Assembly: GCF_020215705.1 (NCBI RefSeq) | Contig: NZ_JAIWNB010000007.1 | Span: 248,001-312,000 of the forward strand | Origin: Nonomuraea aurantiaca | GTDB taxonomy: Bacteria > Actinomycetota > Actinomycetes > Streptosporangiales > Streptosporangiaceae | Reading direction: 5' to 3' | Length of the DNA stretch: 64,000 nt | In this document: piece by piece, positions 33,636 to 42,221 of the stretch | Layout of the letters: the number at the start of each line of letters is the position of its first letter | How positions within the stretch are numbered: the first letter of the stretch is position 1 | Position numbers and translations under genes: made by a program | The notes under the pieces: model-generated | Told to the model about the DNA's origin: nothing | Databases searched by the model: none | What the model saw: the letters and a program-made list of their open reading frames with translations, nothing else

Positions 33636-34313
33636 ATGAACGACGTGCTTGTTGGACGAGCCCTGGCCAAGCGGTTCGGGCAGACGGTGGCCCTGGACGG
33701 AGTGGACCTCGCGGTCCGGGCCGGGGAGGCCGTGGCGATCATGGGTCCGAGCGGCTCCGGCAAATCAACCCTGCTGCACTGCCTGGCCGGCATCATGAAG
33801 CCCGACTCCGGCGAGGTGCACCTGCTCGGCCAGCGCATCGACAACATGCGCGAACGCGGCCGCAGCGCGCTGCGCCGCACCCGGTTCGGCTTCGTCTTCC
33901 AGTTCGGCCAGCTCCTGCCTGAGCTGCCCGCCGAGGAGAACGTGGCCCTGCCGCTGATGCTCGGCGACGTACCGAGGGCGCAGGCCGTACGGCAGGCCCG
34001 CGACTGGTTCGGGCCCCTCGGCCTGCACGGCATGGAGACCCGGCGGCCCGGCGAGCTGTCGGGCGGCCAGGCGCAGCGCGTCGCCATCGCCAGGGCGCTG
34101 GTCACCAAGCCCGCGGTGGTCTTCGCCGACGAGCCGACCGGCGCGCTCGACCAGACGACCGGCGAGGAGACGATGCGGCTGCTGGTCGAGGCGACCAAGC
34201 ACAACGGCGCCTGCCTGATCGTGGTGACCCACGACCCCAACGTGGCCGGCTGGTGCGACCGCACGGTCGAGGTCCGCGACGGCCACCTGCTCGCGGGCGG
34301 GGTACGCGCGTGA
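33636..34313 (+). CDS. ABC transporter ATP-binding protein, MacB/LolD type
   Basis: 225-residue exporter-type ATPase. Walker A GPSGSGKST (about residues 37-45), Q-loop FVFQFGQLLPEL, signature LSGGQAQRVAIARAL, Walker B VVFADEPTGALD and switch His in VVTHDPNVA are all present, and the ADEPTGALDQTTG form is typical of the MacB/LolD/FtsE class that powers FtsX-like permeases. Its stop overlaps a GTG that opens a 16-codon minicistron created by a 47-bp duplication before the permease gene. Export or lipoprotein/antimicrobial-peptide handling is likely. Confidence 0.92.
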   Translation: MNDVLVGRALAKRFGQTVALDGVDLAVRAGEAVAIMGPSGSGKSTLLHCLAGIMKPDSGEVHLLGQRIDNMRERGRSALRRTRFGFVFQFGQLLPELPAEENVALPLMLGDVPRAQAVRQARDWFGPLGLHGMETRRPGELSGGQAQRVAIARALVTKPAVVFADEPTGALDQTTGEETMRLLVEATKHNGACLIVVTHDPNVAGWCDRTVEVRDGHLLAGGVRA

Positions 34314-34395
34314 ACCCGAACTTGACCTGGCGGCTGCACAAGGACGGGGTACGCGCGTGAACCTGGACCTGACCTGGCGGCTGCTCAAGGGCGGC
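34302..34395 (+). repeat. 47-bp tandem duplication at ATPase/permease junction
   Basis: The segment beginning GTACGCGCGTGAACC is present twice, at 34302-34348 and 34349-34395, with few differences. The unit is not a multiple of three. The first copy encodes a 16-residue peptide (MNPNLTWRLHKDGVRA) whose GTG overlaps the ATPase stop and whose stop overlaps the permease GTG, so two GTGA junctions follow each other. Confidence 0.9.
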
Positions 34396-36339
34396 GGGCG
34401 CAAGGGCCTGCTGGGCACCTGGCTGACCCTGGGGGCCGTCGCCGTCTCCATGGCGCTGCTGCTGTTCGCGGTGGCCGCCAACTACGCCTTCGAGGCCAGA
34501 GCCGACCGGAGCGCCTGGCGCAACCCGGTCGCGACCACGGGCGTTCAGGAAAAGGGCGTTCAGGAAAAGGGCGTTCAGGAAAAGGGCAAGGCGGTGGCGA
34601 TCGAGGCGTCCCGTCATGACTTCGTCCGCGACAAGGACATCACCGTCGTCGACCTGGGGGCGCTCGGGGCGGAGGCGCCCGCGCCGCCGCCCGGCCTGGC
34701 CCGCTTCCCCGCGCCCGGCGAGGTCTGGCTCTCCCCGGCGCTGAAAGAGCTGGCCGAGCAGTTGCCCGCCGACCAGCTCGCCGCCCGCTTCCCGGGCACC
34801 AAGGGCGTGCTCGGCGAGGAGGCGCTGCTCTATCCGGGCGAACTGATCGCGGTCGTCGGCCGCAAGCCGGACGCGCCCGAGCTGACCGCGCAGCGGAGCG
34901 ATGACTGGATCATCGCCAAACCCCCGGTGAAGGTGGCGAGCCTGGCGGGGGAGCCGACGGAGGACGCCGAGGCCTACCAGGTGCTGGCGCTCATCGCCGG
35001 CGTGCTCATGATCGTGCCGCTGCTGGTGTTCGGGGGCGCGGCGGCCCGGCTCACCGTGGCCAGGAGGGACCAGCGCCTGGCCACGCTCAGGCTGGTCGGC
35101 GCCACGCCCGGCCAGGTGGTCGGGATGACCGTGGCCGAGGCGATGATCGTGGCCCTCGCGGGGGCGGTCACGGGCACGCTCGCCTACGCCCTGGCGGCGC
35201 CGCTGCTGGCCGGGATCCAGATCGGCGGCGGGCCGTGGTTCGTCTCCGACCTGTGGCCGAGCCCGCTGGTCCTGGGCGGGCTGCTGGTCGCGGTCCCGCT
35301 GCTGGTGGGGCTCTCGGCCGTGGTGGGGCTGCGGCGGGTCGTGGTCAGCCCGCTCGGGGTGGCCAAGCGGGAGACGCCTCCCGCCATGCGCTTCGTCAGG
35401 GTCGTCGTCCTGCTCGCGGTGCTCGCCGCCGTTCCGCTGCTGAGCCGGGGCAACGCCGTGGGTCCCATCGCGGTGGTGATCGGCCTGGCCTTCCTCTGCG
35501 TCAACCTGGTCGGCCCGTGGGTGGTCGGGATCATCGGACGCGTCACGGCGAGGCGGGCGAACCGGCCCGCCCGGCTGCTGGCGGGCCGGCGGCTGGTGGA
35601 CGATCCGCGCTCCGCGTGGCGCACGGTGAGCGGGGTGGCCATGACCGGCTTCGTCGCCGGGTTCCTCTGCCTGCTCAGTCCGGGCGTCTTCAACAGCACC
35701 GGCGTTACTGGGCAGCTCCAGATCGCCGTTCCGGCGGATCAGACGGCCGCCGTTGCCGAGCAGGCGCGCACCCGGCTGAAGGAGGCGGGGATCACGGCCA
35801 CGGTGAAGCCGGTGAAGAAGGTCGTCGCCGTCGCTCTCGGCACCTCGGCCGACGCCGCTACCGTCGACCGGGCCCGTACGGCGCTGGCCGGGCTGGTTCC
35901 CGGGCACACGCCCACCACGGACGCCGACGACGAGCACTTCGGCGTCCAGATCCTGGCCGACGTCCGCGCGGGCACGGTGGTGGTGCTGTCGGTGTCGTTC
36001 CTGGTCGCCATCGCCAGTGCCGGGATCACGGCCGCGTCGTCGATCCTCGACCGCCGCCAGACGTACGGGCTGCTGCGCCTGGCGGGCACGCCGCTGGAGG
36101 TGCTCGACAAGGCACGCAGGGCCGAGACGCTCATCCCGCTCACGGTGATGGGCGGCGGCGCGATCCTGGTCGGCGCGTTCTGCGCGGCACCCTTCATGAT
36201 CGGCGCGGTGAACTCGACCGGGGTGATCACGCTGTTGCTCTGCGTCGGCCTCGGCTTCGCCGGGGTGATCGGGGCAGGGGCGCTGAGCAGACCGCTCCTC
36301 AACTCGGTCACCGCCGACCCGGCTCCCCGCCCCGACTAG
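34357..36339 (+). CDS. FtsX-like ABC transporter permease
   Basis: 660-residue permease with an N-terminal helix, an extracellular domain, a central group of helices and a further terminal group, the layout of large FtsX/MacB-like exporters; FtsX-type cores appear as TVARRDQRLATLRLVGATPGQ and again as ILDRRQTYGLLRLAGTPLEVL. It partners the ATPase just upstream. Near residues 62-76 a five-residue unit, GVQEK, occurs three times in a row. The GTG start is the second of two duplicated copies of the same start region. The exported substrate is unknown; control by the divergent response regulator is likely. Confidence 0.88.
   Translation: MNLDLTWRLLKGGGRKGLLGTWLTLGAVAVSMALLLFAVAANYAFEARADRSAWRNPVATTGVQEKGVQEKGVQEKGKAVAIEASRHDFVRDKDITVVDLGALGAEAPAPPPGLARFPAPGEVWLSPALKELAEQLPADQLAARFPGTKGVLGEEALLYPGELIAVVGRKPDAPELTAQRSDDWIIAKPPVKVASLAGEPTEDAEAYQVLALIAGVLMIVPLLVFGGAAARLTVARRDQRLATLRLVGATPGQVVGMTVAEAMIVALAGAVTGTLAYALAAPLLAGIQIGGGPWFVSDLWPSPLVLGGLLVAVPLLVGLSAVVGLRRVVVSPLGVAKRETPPAMRFVRVVVLLAVLAAVPLLSRGNAVGPIAVVIGLAFLCVNLVGPWVVGIIGRVTARRANRPARLLAGRRLVDDPRSAWRTVSGVAMTGFVAGFLCLLSPGVFNSTGVTGQLQIAVPADQTAAVAEQARTRLKEAGITATVKPVKKVVAVALGTSADAATVDRARTALAGLVPGHTPTTDADDEHFGVQILADVRAGTVVVLSVSFLVAIASAGITAASSILDRRQTYGLLRLAGTPLEVLDKARRAETLIPLTVMGGGAILVGAFCAAPFMIGAVNSTGVITLLLCVGLGFAGVIGAGALSRPLLNSVTADPAPRPD
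34540..34584 (+). repeat. 15-bp in-frame triple repeat in permease
   Basis: GGCGTTCAGGAAAAG occurs three times without a mismatch (34540, 34555, 34570) and encodes GVQEK three times in the first extracellular segment. Exact identity points to recent slippage. Confidence 0.92.
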
Positions 36340-36354
36340 CGCACCGCTCGCCGC

Positions 36355-36540
36355 CCTTCCGCCCCTCGGCGGGGTCTCCCGCCATGGGACCTCCGCCACG
36401 ACGGGCCGTCGTCCCCTCCACCGGAGGGGGTGCGCCTCCAAGGGCCCCCAGCCACTGCGGACCGTCTTCCTCTTCTCCCCCCGGAGGGGTATCCCTCCGG
36501 GGGACCTCAGCCACAACGGACCGTCACAGCGACCGAGACG
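36355..36540. repeat. Intergenic palindromic repeat, three units (locus B)
   Basis: Three degenerate units of about 60 bp fill the gap between the FtsX permease and the convergent LLM oxidoreductase. The best hairpin is at 36478-36503: an 11-bp perfect stem (CCCCCGGAGGG with its complement) and a GTAT loop. Each unit ends with GCCAC-N2-CGGACCGTC (first unit CGGGCCGTC), and the array ends with GAGACGGTC, exactly as at locus A (3.36-3.53 kb). Between convergent genes a bidirectional terminator role is possible, but locus A is not between convergent genes. Confidence 0.8.
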
Positions 36541-36558
36541 GTCGATGGTCACGAGCTG

Positions 36559-37560
36559 TCAGTTCAGGACCAGGTCGCGGATGATCGTCAGTGACCGCTC
36601 GTCCCGCGGCCCCATCACCAGCAGGCTGGTGACCGGGCTCTGGCGCCACAGTTCGAGGCGTTCCTTGATCCGCCCGGGCGGCCCGACGAGCGAGATGCCG
36701 TCCGCCAGCTCGTCCGGGATCGCCTGGAACGCCTCGTCCTTCTTCCCGGCCAGGTACAGCGCCTGGATGCGCTCGGCGGACTCGGCGAACCCCATCCGGC
36801 CGATGATGTCGGCGTGGAAGTTGCGGTGCTTGGCGCCCATGCCGCCGATGTACAGCGTGAGCATCATCTTCACGCCGTCGAGCGCGGCCCGTACGTCGTC
36901 CGAGATCACCACCATGACCATGGCCGCGACGTCGAAGCCGGGCGCGGCGCCCGACAGCGCCTCGCCGTACATCTCCTCGATCTTGGACGGGAAGGCGAAC
37001 AGCGGGAGCCAGCCCTGGCCGAGCTCGGCGGCCAGGGCCACGTTCTTGGGCCCTTCCGCCCCGAGATAGAGGGGGATGTCGGGCCGCAGCGGGTGGGTGA
37101 TGAGCTTGAGCGGTTTGCCCAGCCCGTCCGCCAGGGGGAGCGGGTAGTGCGGTCCGTCGCTGGTCACCGGCTCCTCGCGGCGCCAGACCTGGCGCATGAT
37201 GTCGACGTACTCGCGGGTCCTGGCCAGCGGCTTGGCGAACGGCTGGCCGTACCAGCCCTCGACCACCTGGGGCCCCGAGGCGCCGATGCCGAGCAGCAGC
37301 CGCCCGCCCGTGAGGTGGTCGAGCGTCATCGCGGTCATCGCCGTGGTGACGGGCGGCCTGGCCGACATCTGGGCGATCGACGTGCCGAGCTTGATGCGCG
37401 AGGTCCGCGCGCCGTACCAGGCCAGCGGCGTGAAGACATCGCTGCCGTACGCCTCGGCGGTCCATATCGAGTCATAGCCGAGCCGCTCGGCCGTCAGGAC
37501 GGTTTCGGTCGCGTCGTCCGCGTTGCGCTGCCAGTAGCCGAGCTGTAAGCCAAGCTTCAT
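36559..37560 (-). CDS. LLM-class F420-dependent oxidoreductase
   Basis: 333-residue TIM-barrel flavin/F420 enzyme of the bacterial luciferase superfamily. It begins MKLGLQLGYWQRNADDATET and shows ERLGYDSIWTAEAYGSDVF, RIKLGTSIAQMSARPP and LTGGRLLLGIGASGPQVVEGWYG, typical of mycobacterial/actinobacterial F420-dependent reductases. It would transfer hydride from reduced F420 to an unknown substrate. The ATG at 37560 is chosen because it gives the family start. Divergent from the sulfatase gene; no operon partner. Confidence 0.88.
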   Translation of the reverse strand: MKLGLQLGYWQRNADDATETVLTAERLGYDSIWTAEAYGSDVFTPLAWYGARTSRIKLGTSIAQMSARPPVTTAMTAMTLDHLTGGRLLLGIGASGPQVVEGWYGQPFAKPLARTREYVDIMRQVWRREEPVTSDGPHYPLPLADGLGKPLKLITHPLRPDIPLYLGAEGPKNVALAAELGQGWLPLFAFPSKIEEMYGEALSGAAPGFDVAAMVMVVISDDVRAALDGVKMMLTLYIGGMGAKHRNFHADIIGRMGFAESAERIQALYLAGKKDEAFQAIPDELADGISLVGPPGRIKERLELWRQSPVTSLLVMGPRDERSLTIIRDLVLN

Positions 37561-37641
37561 GTGACACCTCCGGAATTTAGTTCTATTACGGCTGCGGCGG
37601 CGCCGGGTGTCAATGCATGATCTTCCGGGGAAATCACACTC

Positions 37642-39084
37642 GTGGTTAACGTTCTGTGTCGACTCGCTTGCGCGCTGCTGTTTCTTTCGGCAGGTGCGCT
37701 GCCCGTGACTCGTCCGGCGGTGGCCTCCGCGGCAAGCCGGCCGAACATCATCATGGTGATGGCGGACGACCTGGAGTACGGGGCGCTCTCCTACTTTCCC
37801 GCGATAGATCAGCAGCTGGTGCAGCAGGGCGCCTCGTTCGACCGGTTCTTCGTGTCCAACTCCTGGTGCTGCCCGTCGCGCACGACGATCCTGCGTTCCC
37901 AGTACGTCCACAGTCATGGCGTGCTGACCAACACCGCGCCGGAAGGCGGCTTCGACCGCTTCCACACCCTGGGGCTGGAACAGTCCACGATCGGCACCTG
38001 GATGCAGCAGGTCGGCTACCGCACGGCGCTGATGGGCAAGTTCCTCAACCACTATCCGGGCGGCACCGCCACTCAGACGTACGTGCCGCCGGGCTGGCAC
38101 GAGTGGGACGTGCCCGTGCGCAACCTCTACCAGGAGTACGGCTACCGCCTCAACGAGAACGGCAACCTGGTCGACTACGGCTGGGGAGAGCAGGACTACC
38201 TGTCCGACGTGCTGGCGGGCAAGGCCAGAGACTTCATCAACGCCGGCCCGGAGCCGTTCTTTCTCTATCTCGCCCCCATCGCGCCGCACAACCCGGCCAA
38301 TCCCGCCGTCCGCAACATGGACGCGTTCCCCTGGTCGCAGGCGCCGCGCACGCCGTCGTTCAACCAGGCGGACGTGTCGGAGGAGCCGGAGTGGCTGCGA
38401 TCGAGGCCGCCGATCTCGCCGGAGGGCATCGACGAGGTCGACGAGCGCTACCGCAGGAGGCTGCGGGCCATGCTCGGCGTCGACGACCTCGTCAACTCGG
38501 TGATCGCCACCCTCCGCGACTACGGCAAGCTCGACAACACCTACATCTTCTTCACCTCCGACAACGGCTTCCATCTGGGGACGCATCGCCTCCCTCAGGG
38601 CAAGACCACCCCGTTCGAGGAGGCCATCCACGTCCCGCTGGTGGTGCGCGGGCCGGGCATCGAGCCGGGTTCGACGATCAACGAGATGACGGCGACGGTG
38701 GATCTGGCGCCCACGTTCGCCGCGCTCGGCGGGGCGGCGGTGCCGCCGTTCGCCGAAGGACGGTCGCTGGTGCCGCTGTTGGAGGGGAAGCGGCCGTCGC
38801 CATGGCGGCGGAACGTGCTGGTCGAGTTCAGCCGGCCGGCCAACCGGTCGTCGGCCGCGCAGACGCCGGTGCCCCCCTATGAGGCATTGCGTACGGAGAC
38901 GCACACCTACGTGAGGTACGCCACCGGCGAGATACAGCTGTACGACCTCACCCGAGATCCGTACGAGCTGCACAACCTGGCCAGGTTCGCGGACCCGGGA
39001 CTGGTGCTGCAGCTCCAGGAACGGCTGTCGAGGATGCACACCTGCTCGGGCGCCGAATGCCTGGAAGCCGACTCAGCCGGCTGA
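37642..39084 (+). CDS. Secreted sulfatase
   Basis: 480-residue type I sulfatase. A signal peptide (hydrophobic LACALLFLSAGALPV, cleavage near ASA at about residue 31) is followed by the metal-binding start RPNIIMVMADDLEYG and the formylglycine motif CCPSRTTIL (C-x-P-S-R, second Cys context), so it needs the formylglycine-generating enzyme. FLYLAPIAPHNPANP and FFTSDNGFHLGTHRLPQGK supply the later active-site residues. It would hydrolyse sulfate esters outside the cell; relatives include N-acetylglucosamine-6-sulfatase-like enzymes. GTG start. It overlaps the convergent AraC gene by 12 bp. Confidence 0.9.
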   Translation: MVNVLCRLACALLFLSAGALPVTRPAVASAASRPNIIMVMADDLEYGALSYFPAIDQQLVQQGASFDRFFVSNSWCCPSRTTILRSQYVHSHGVLTNTAPEGGFDRFHTLGLEQSTIGTWMQQVGYRTALMGKFLNHYPGGTATQTYVPPGWHEWDVPVRNLYQEYGYRLNENGNLVDYGWGEQDYLSDVLAGKARDFINAGPEPFFLYLAPIAPHNPANPAVRNMDAFPWSQAPRTPSFNQADVSEEPEWLRSRPPISPEGIDEVDERYRRRLRAMLGVDDLVNSVIATLRDYGKLDNTYIFFTSDNGFHLGTHRLPQGKTTPFEEAIHVPLVVRGPGIEPGSTINEMTATVDLAPTFAALGGAAVPPFAEGRSLVPLLEGKRPSPWRRNVLVEFSRPANRSSAAQTPVPPYEALRTETHTYVRYATGEIQLYDLTRDPYELHNLARFADPGLVLQLQERLSRMHTCSGAECLEADSAG

Positions 39085-39834
39085 GCAGGTGCCGGGGACC
39101 GGCAGGCGGCCCGCCCGATAGGCGCTCGGGGGCACGCCCATCACCTCCCGGAACTCCGCCGTCATGTGCGACTGGTCGTAGTAGCCCGCGTCGGCGGCCA
39201 GCGAAGCGGCCTCTTCGCGACACACCCTGGCCAGCACGCCACGGACCCGGCTGATCCGGGCGAACCGCTTGGGTGGGACACCGACGCCGCCCGTGAACAG
39301 GTTGCGCAGGTGCCGCTCGCTCACCCCCAGCTCCCTGGCCACCGCGACCACCGGAGGCGCCGCCGCGAGGCTCACCAGGTCATTACGGTCCAGCGCCGCC
39401 TCGGCCGAGAGCAGCGCCGCCGCCGCGCCCACCAGGCCGGCGCGGTCCAGGTCAGCGGGCGACTGCGCGGACAGCCGGTCAAGGAAGGCCGCCTCCAGGC
39501 GCGTCATCACCTGCTCGGCCCAGTCGCTTCCCGTCACCATGCCCGCCAGCTCTTCGGCCAGCCGGTCCGCCCGTACCCCCCAAAGATCCCGGAGCGGGAC
39601 GACCCGGTCCACGAGCTCGCTCAGCGGCACCCCGAGCAGCGGCCGGGCGGTCGCCGGGCGCAGCCGTACCGTGACGCAGTGCGGCACGTCCTTGGGCGCC
39701 AGGTACGACGCCCGCGTCCGCGGCCCCAGCACGTACAGGCGCCCAGCCCCGTCCACCGTGCGGAAGGCCACCGTCGGCGTGGTGTCGGGCTCCCGGACGT
39801 GAATCCGCCGGGTTCCCAGGAGTGCTCCATCCAT
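39073..39834 (-). CDS. AraC-family transcriptional regulator
   Basis: About 253-residue regulator. The C-terminal two-helix-turn-helix domain shows ARELGVSERHLRNLFTGGVGV and PKRFARISRVRG, then LAADAGYYDQSHMTAEFREVMGVPPSAYR, the AraC signature. The N-terminal half (RLYVLGPRTRASYLA, VTVRLRPATARPLLGVP) resembles the DUF6597-type ligand domain. The ATG at 39834 is chosen by homology style. It is divergent from the NmrA-like gene with 52 bp between starts and probably controls it; such pairs are common in actinobacteria. Confidence 0.87.
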   Translation of the reverse strand: MDGALLGTRRIHVREPDTTPTVAFRTVDGAGRLYVLGPRTRASYLAPKDVPHCVTVRLRPATARPLLGVPLSELVDRVVPLRDLWGVRADRLAEELAGMVTGSDWAEQVMTRLEAAFLDRLSAQSPADLDRAGLVGAAAALLSAEAALDRNDLVSLAAAPPVVAVARELGVSERHLRNLFTGGVGVPPKRFARISRVRGVLARVCREEAASLAADAGYYDQSHMTAEFREVMGVPPSAYRAGRLPVPGTCSAG

Positions 39835-39886
39835 AGTGCCGATTCTTCCTATAACCGACGCCAGGTGCGCTGCCAGCCTGGCTGAC

Positions 39887-40729
39887 ATGATTCTGATCAC
39901 CGGTGCCACGGGCGCCATAGGCAGCCAGACCGCCCGCCTCCTCCTTGAGCGCGGCGAGGCCGTACGGTCGATGACCCGGGACCCGTCCCGCTCACCCGGC
40001 GGCGAAGCCGTCCAGGCCGACTTCGAAGACCCGCGATCGCTGCGGCGGGCGTTCGAGGGCGTGTCGGCCGCCCTCCTGCTGACCGGATTCGGCGGGCGGC
40101 TGAAGGAGCACGACCAGGCCATGATCGAGGCGGCCGGAGCGGCGGGCGTCAAGAAGGTGGTGAAGCTCTCGGCCATCGGCACGGGCGACTCCGACGACCC
40201 CGGCGATGCCCGGTCGTGGCACGTGCCGGGTGAGGAGGCCATCAAGGCGAGCGGCATCGCGTGGACCATGCTGCGCCCGGCCGGCTTCGCCTCCAACTCG
40301 CTGGGCTGGGCGGCAGCCGTCAGGTCGGGCGGCCCGATCCCCAACTTCACCGGAGACGGCGTGCAGCCCGTCATCGACCCGCGCGACGTCGCGGCCGTGG
40401 CGGTGGCCGCGCTCACGACGAGCGCGCACGACTCGCGCACCTACGACCTCACGGGCCCGGACCTGCTCAGCGTCCCCGCCCAGGTGTCGATCCTGGCCAA
40501 GGTGCTCGGCCGCCCGCTGGAGACCGTCGAGATCCCCATCGAGGCGGCCAAGGAGCAGATGCTCGCCTCGGGCGCCGATCCGAGCCTGGTCGCGGTCGCG
40601 GCCACGGGCTGGACCATGCTCAAGGAGGTGGGCTGGCCGCATCTCTCGGACGCCGTCCAGTCGGTGCTGGGCCGCCCGGCCACCTCCTACGAGTCCTGGG
40701 TCCGGGACCACCGAGCCGCTTTCAGCTAA
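39887..40729 (+). CDS. NAD(P)-binding NmrA-like reductase
   Basis: 280-residue atypical short-chain dehydrogenase. It begins MILITGATGAIGSQTARLL, the dinucleotide loop G-A-T-G-x-I-G, and continues with VRSMTRDPS, DPRSLRRAFEGVSAALLLTG and VKLSAIGTGD, the NmrA/QOR2 pattern. Members bind NAD(P) as redox sensors or reduce quinones. The ATG at 39887 is the family start; extra upstream codons lie in the AraC promoter region. Divergent from the AraC regulator and overlapping the convergent lutR-like gene by 8 bp. Confidence 0.88.
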   Translation: MILITGATGAIGSQTARLLLERGEAVRSMTRDPSRSPGGEAVQADFEDPRSLRRAFEGVSAALLLTGFGGRLKEHDQAMIEAAGAAGVKKVVKLSAIGTGDSDDPGDARSWHVPGEEAIKASGIAWTMLRPAGFASNSLGWAAAVRSGGPIPNFTGDGVQPVIDPRDVAAVAVAALTTSAHDSRTYDLTGPDLLSVPAQVSILAKVLGRPLETVEIPIEAAKEQMLASGADPSLVAVAATGWTMLKEVGWPHLSDAVQSVLGRPATSYESWVRDHRAAFS

Positions 40730-41414
40730 GGGAGGGGTAGGCGTGGGCGAGGTGCTCGGCGACCGCGTTCGCAGCCTCGTCGGGATCGCCCGCCCGTACG
40801 GCCGCGAGGATGCGTTCGTGGTCGGCCCGCAGCACGGACGTGTCGCCGAGCCGCGTCACCGCCTCCACCGCGTAGCGCCTCATCGAGTCGCGCAGCGACC
40901 GCATGATGGCCGCGATCAGCCGGTTGCCCGACGCGTCGGCCAGTGCGCAGTGGAAGGCGGTGTCGTGCTCGACGAACTCCTCGGCCGACCTCGCCGCGTC
41001 CATGCCCGCCAGAGCCGTGGCGAGGCCGGTGGTGTCGGAGCCGGCCGAGGCCGCGCGGGCCGCCGCCCCACGTTCGATCATCAGCCGGGTGTCGATCACC
41101 TCGCGCAGCTCCAGGCTGGCCAGTCCCAGATGCAGCCTGAGCAGATCGGTGAGCGCCGTGTCGGGGCGGGAGGTCAGCACCGCCCCGGCGTCCGGCCCCC
41201 GCCCCACCTGCGACGACACCACGCCGAGCGTCTCCAGCACGCGCATGGCCTCCCGTACCGACGAGCGGCTGACCCCCAGCTGCTCGGCGAGGCTGCGCTC
41301 GGCGGGCAGCCGGTCGCCCGCCTTGAGACCGTCCGCGGCGATGCGCCGTTCGATCTGTGCGATGACGTCCTCGAACGTACGGGTCCGCCGGACGGGCTGC
41401 CAGTCGGCCACCAT
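40722..41414 (-). CDS. lutR: FadR/FCD-type GntR repressor of the lut operon
   Basis: About 230-residue regulator. The N-terminal GntR winged helix has AQIERRIAADGLKAGDRLPA and LAEQLGVSRSSVREAMRVLE; the C-terminal FCD domain has the metal/ligand motifs LREVIDTRLMIE, EHDTAFHCALADASGN and DHERILAAVRAGD. It is divergent from lutABC, with a double TGGTC-N-GACCA operator between the starts, as for LldR/LutR regulators that respond to lactate. The operator also covers its own promoter region, so autoregulation is likely. Confidence 0.88.
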   Translation of the reverse strand: MVADWQPVRRTRTFEDVIAQIERRIAADGLKAGDRLPAERSLAEQLGVSRSSVREAMRVLETLGVVSSQVGRGPDAGAVLTSRPDTALTDLLRLHLGLASLELREVIDTRLMIERGAAARAASAGSDTTGLATALAGMDAARSAEEFVEHDTAFHCALADASGNRLIAAIMRSLRDSMRRYAVEAVTRLGDTSVLRADHERILAAVRAGDPDEAANAVAEHLAHAYPSLS

Positions 41415-41436
41415 TGTCCCCCTCGTGCGGCTTCGA

Positions 41437-41467
41437 TATGGTCTGACCATACTGTGGTCAGACCATA
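41437..41467. promoter_or_regulatory. Double LutR/LldR operator
   Basis: TGGTCTGACCA (41439-41449) and TGGTCAGACCA (41455-41465) are each an 11-bp palindrome and mirror each other as a larger inverted repeat flanked by TA. TGGTC-N-GACCA is the classic FadR-subfamily GntR half-site pair. It sits between the divergent lutR-like and lutA genes, so a repressor bound here would block both promoters. Confidence 0.88.
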
Positions 41468-41483
41468 CATCGGAAGGAGAGCC

Positions 41484-42221
41484 GTGCGAGTCGCCCTGTT
41501 CATCACGTGCGTGAACGACACGCTCTTCCCCGGCACCGGCAAGGCCGTCGTGTCGCTCCTGCGCAGGCTCGGCTGCGAGGTGGACTTCCCCGCCGCCCAG
41601 ACGTGCTGCGGCCAGATGCACGTCAACACCGGCTACCGCGACGAGGGCGTACGGCTGGCGCGCCGCTTCACCGAGGTGTTCGCCGGATACGAGGCGGTCG
41701 TCGCGCCGTCCGGATCGTGCGCCGCCATGGTGCGCGAGCAGTATCCCAAGCTGGTGCGGCAGGGGAGCAGGGGAGCGGCGGCGATCGCCGAGGTCGCGCC
41801 CAAGGTCTACGAGCTGTCCGAGTTCCTGCTCGACGTCCTCAAAGTCGACGACGTAGGCGCATATTTCCCGCATCGGGTGACATATCACCCGACGTGTCAC
41901 TCGCTGCGCGGGCTGCACCTCGGCGACCGTCCGACCAGGCTCCTCCAGAACGTCCGGGGCCTGGAACTGGTCCCGCTCCCGGCGGCCGAGGAGTGCTGCG
42001 GCTTCGGCGGCACGTTCTCGGTCAAGAACCCGGCCGTCTCCGCCGCCATGGGCGCCGACAAGGCGCGCAGCGTGCTCGACACGGGCGCGGAGGTGCTGTG
42101 CGCGGCCGACAACTCGTGCTTGATGCACATCGGCGGCACGCTCAGCCGCCAGCGGACCGGCGTCCGGGTCATGCATCTCGCCGAGATCCTCGCCTCCACC
42201 GAAGAGGGCGGTGCCCAATGA
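41484..42221 (+). CDS. lutA: Lactate utilization protein A, (Fe-S) oxidoreductase
   Basis: About 245-residue subunit of the LutABC (LldEFG) L-lactate dehydrogenase complex that oxidises lactate to pyruvate. It carries two cysteine-rich CCG domains: TCCGQMHVNTGY with SGSCAAM in the first half, and ECCGFGGTFSVKNP with ADNSC in the second, which ligate non-cubane Fe-S centres. GGAAGGAG precedes the GTG start, directly after the double operator. Its stop overlaps the lutB ATG (ATGA). Confidence 0.92.
   Translation: MRVALFITCVNDTLFPGTGKAVVSLLRRLGCEVDFPAAQTCCGQMHVNTGYRDEGVRLARRFTEVFAGYEAVVAPSGSCAAMVREQYPKLVRQGSRGAAAIAEVAPKVYELSEFLLDVLKVDDVGAYFPHRVTYHPTCHSLRGLHLGDRPTRLLQNVRGLELVPLPAAEECCGFGGTFSVKNPAVSAAMGADKARSVLDTGAEVLCAADNSCLMHIGGTLSRQRTGVRVMHLAEILASTEEGGAQ

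Noticed and set aside
34102..36552. 816-codon open frame on the minus strand opposite the FtsX permease
   Set aside because: Low-complexity Arg/Gly/Gln/Asp sequence without motifs; the plus strand carries a real ABC permease following its ATPase.
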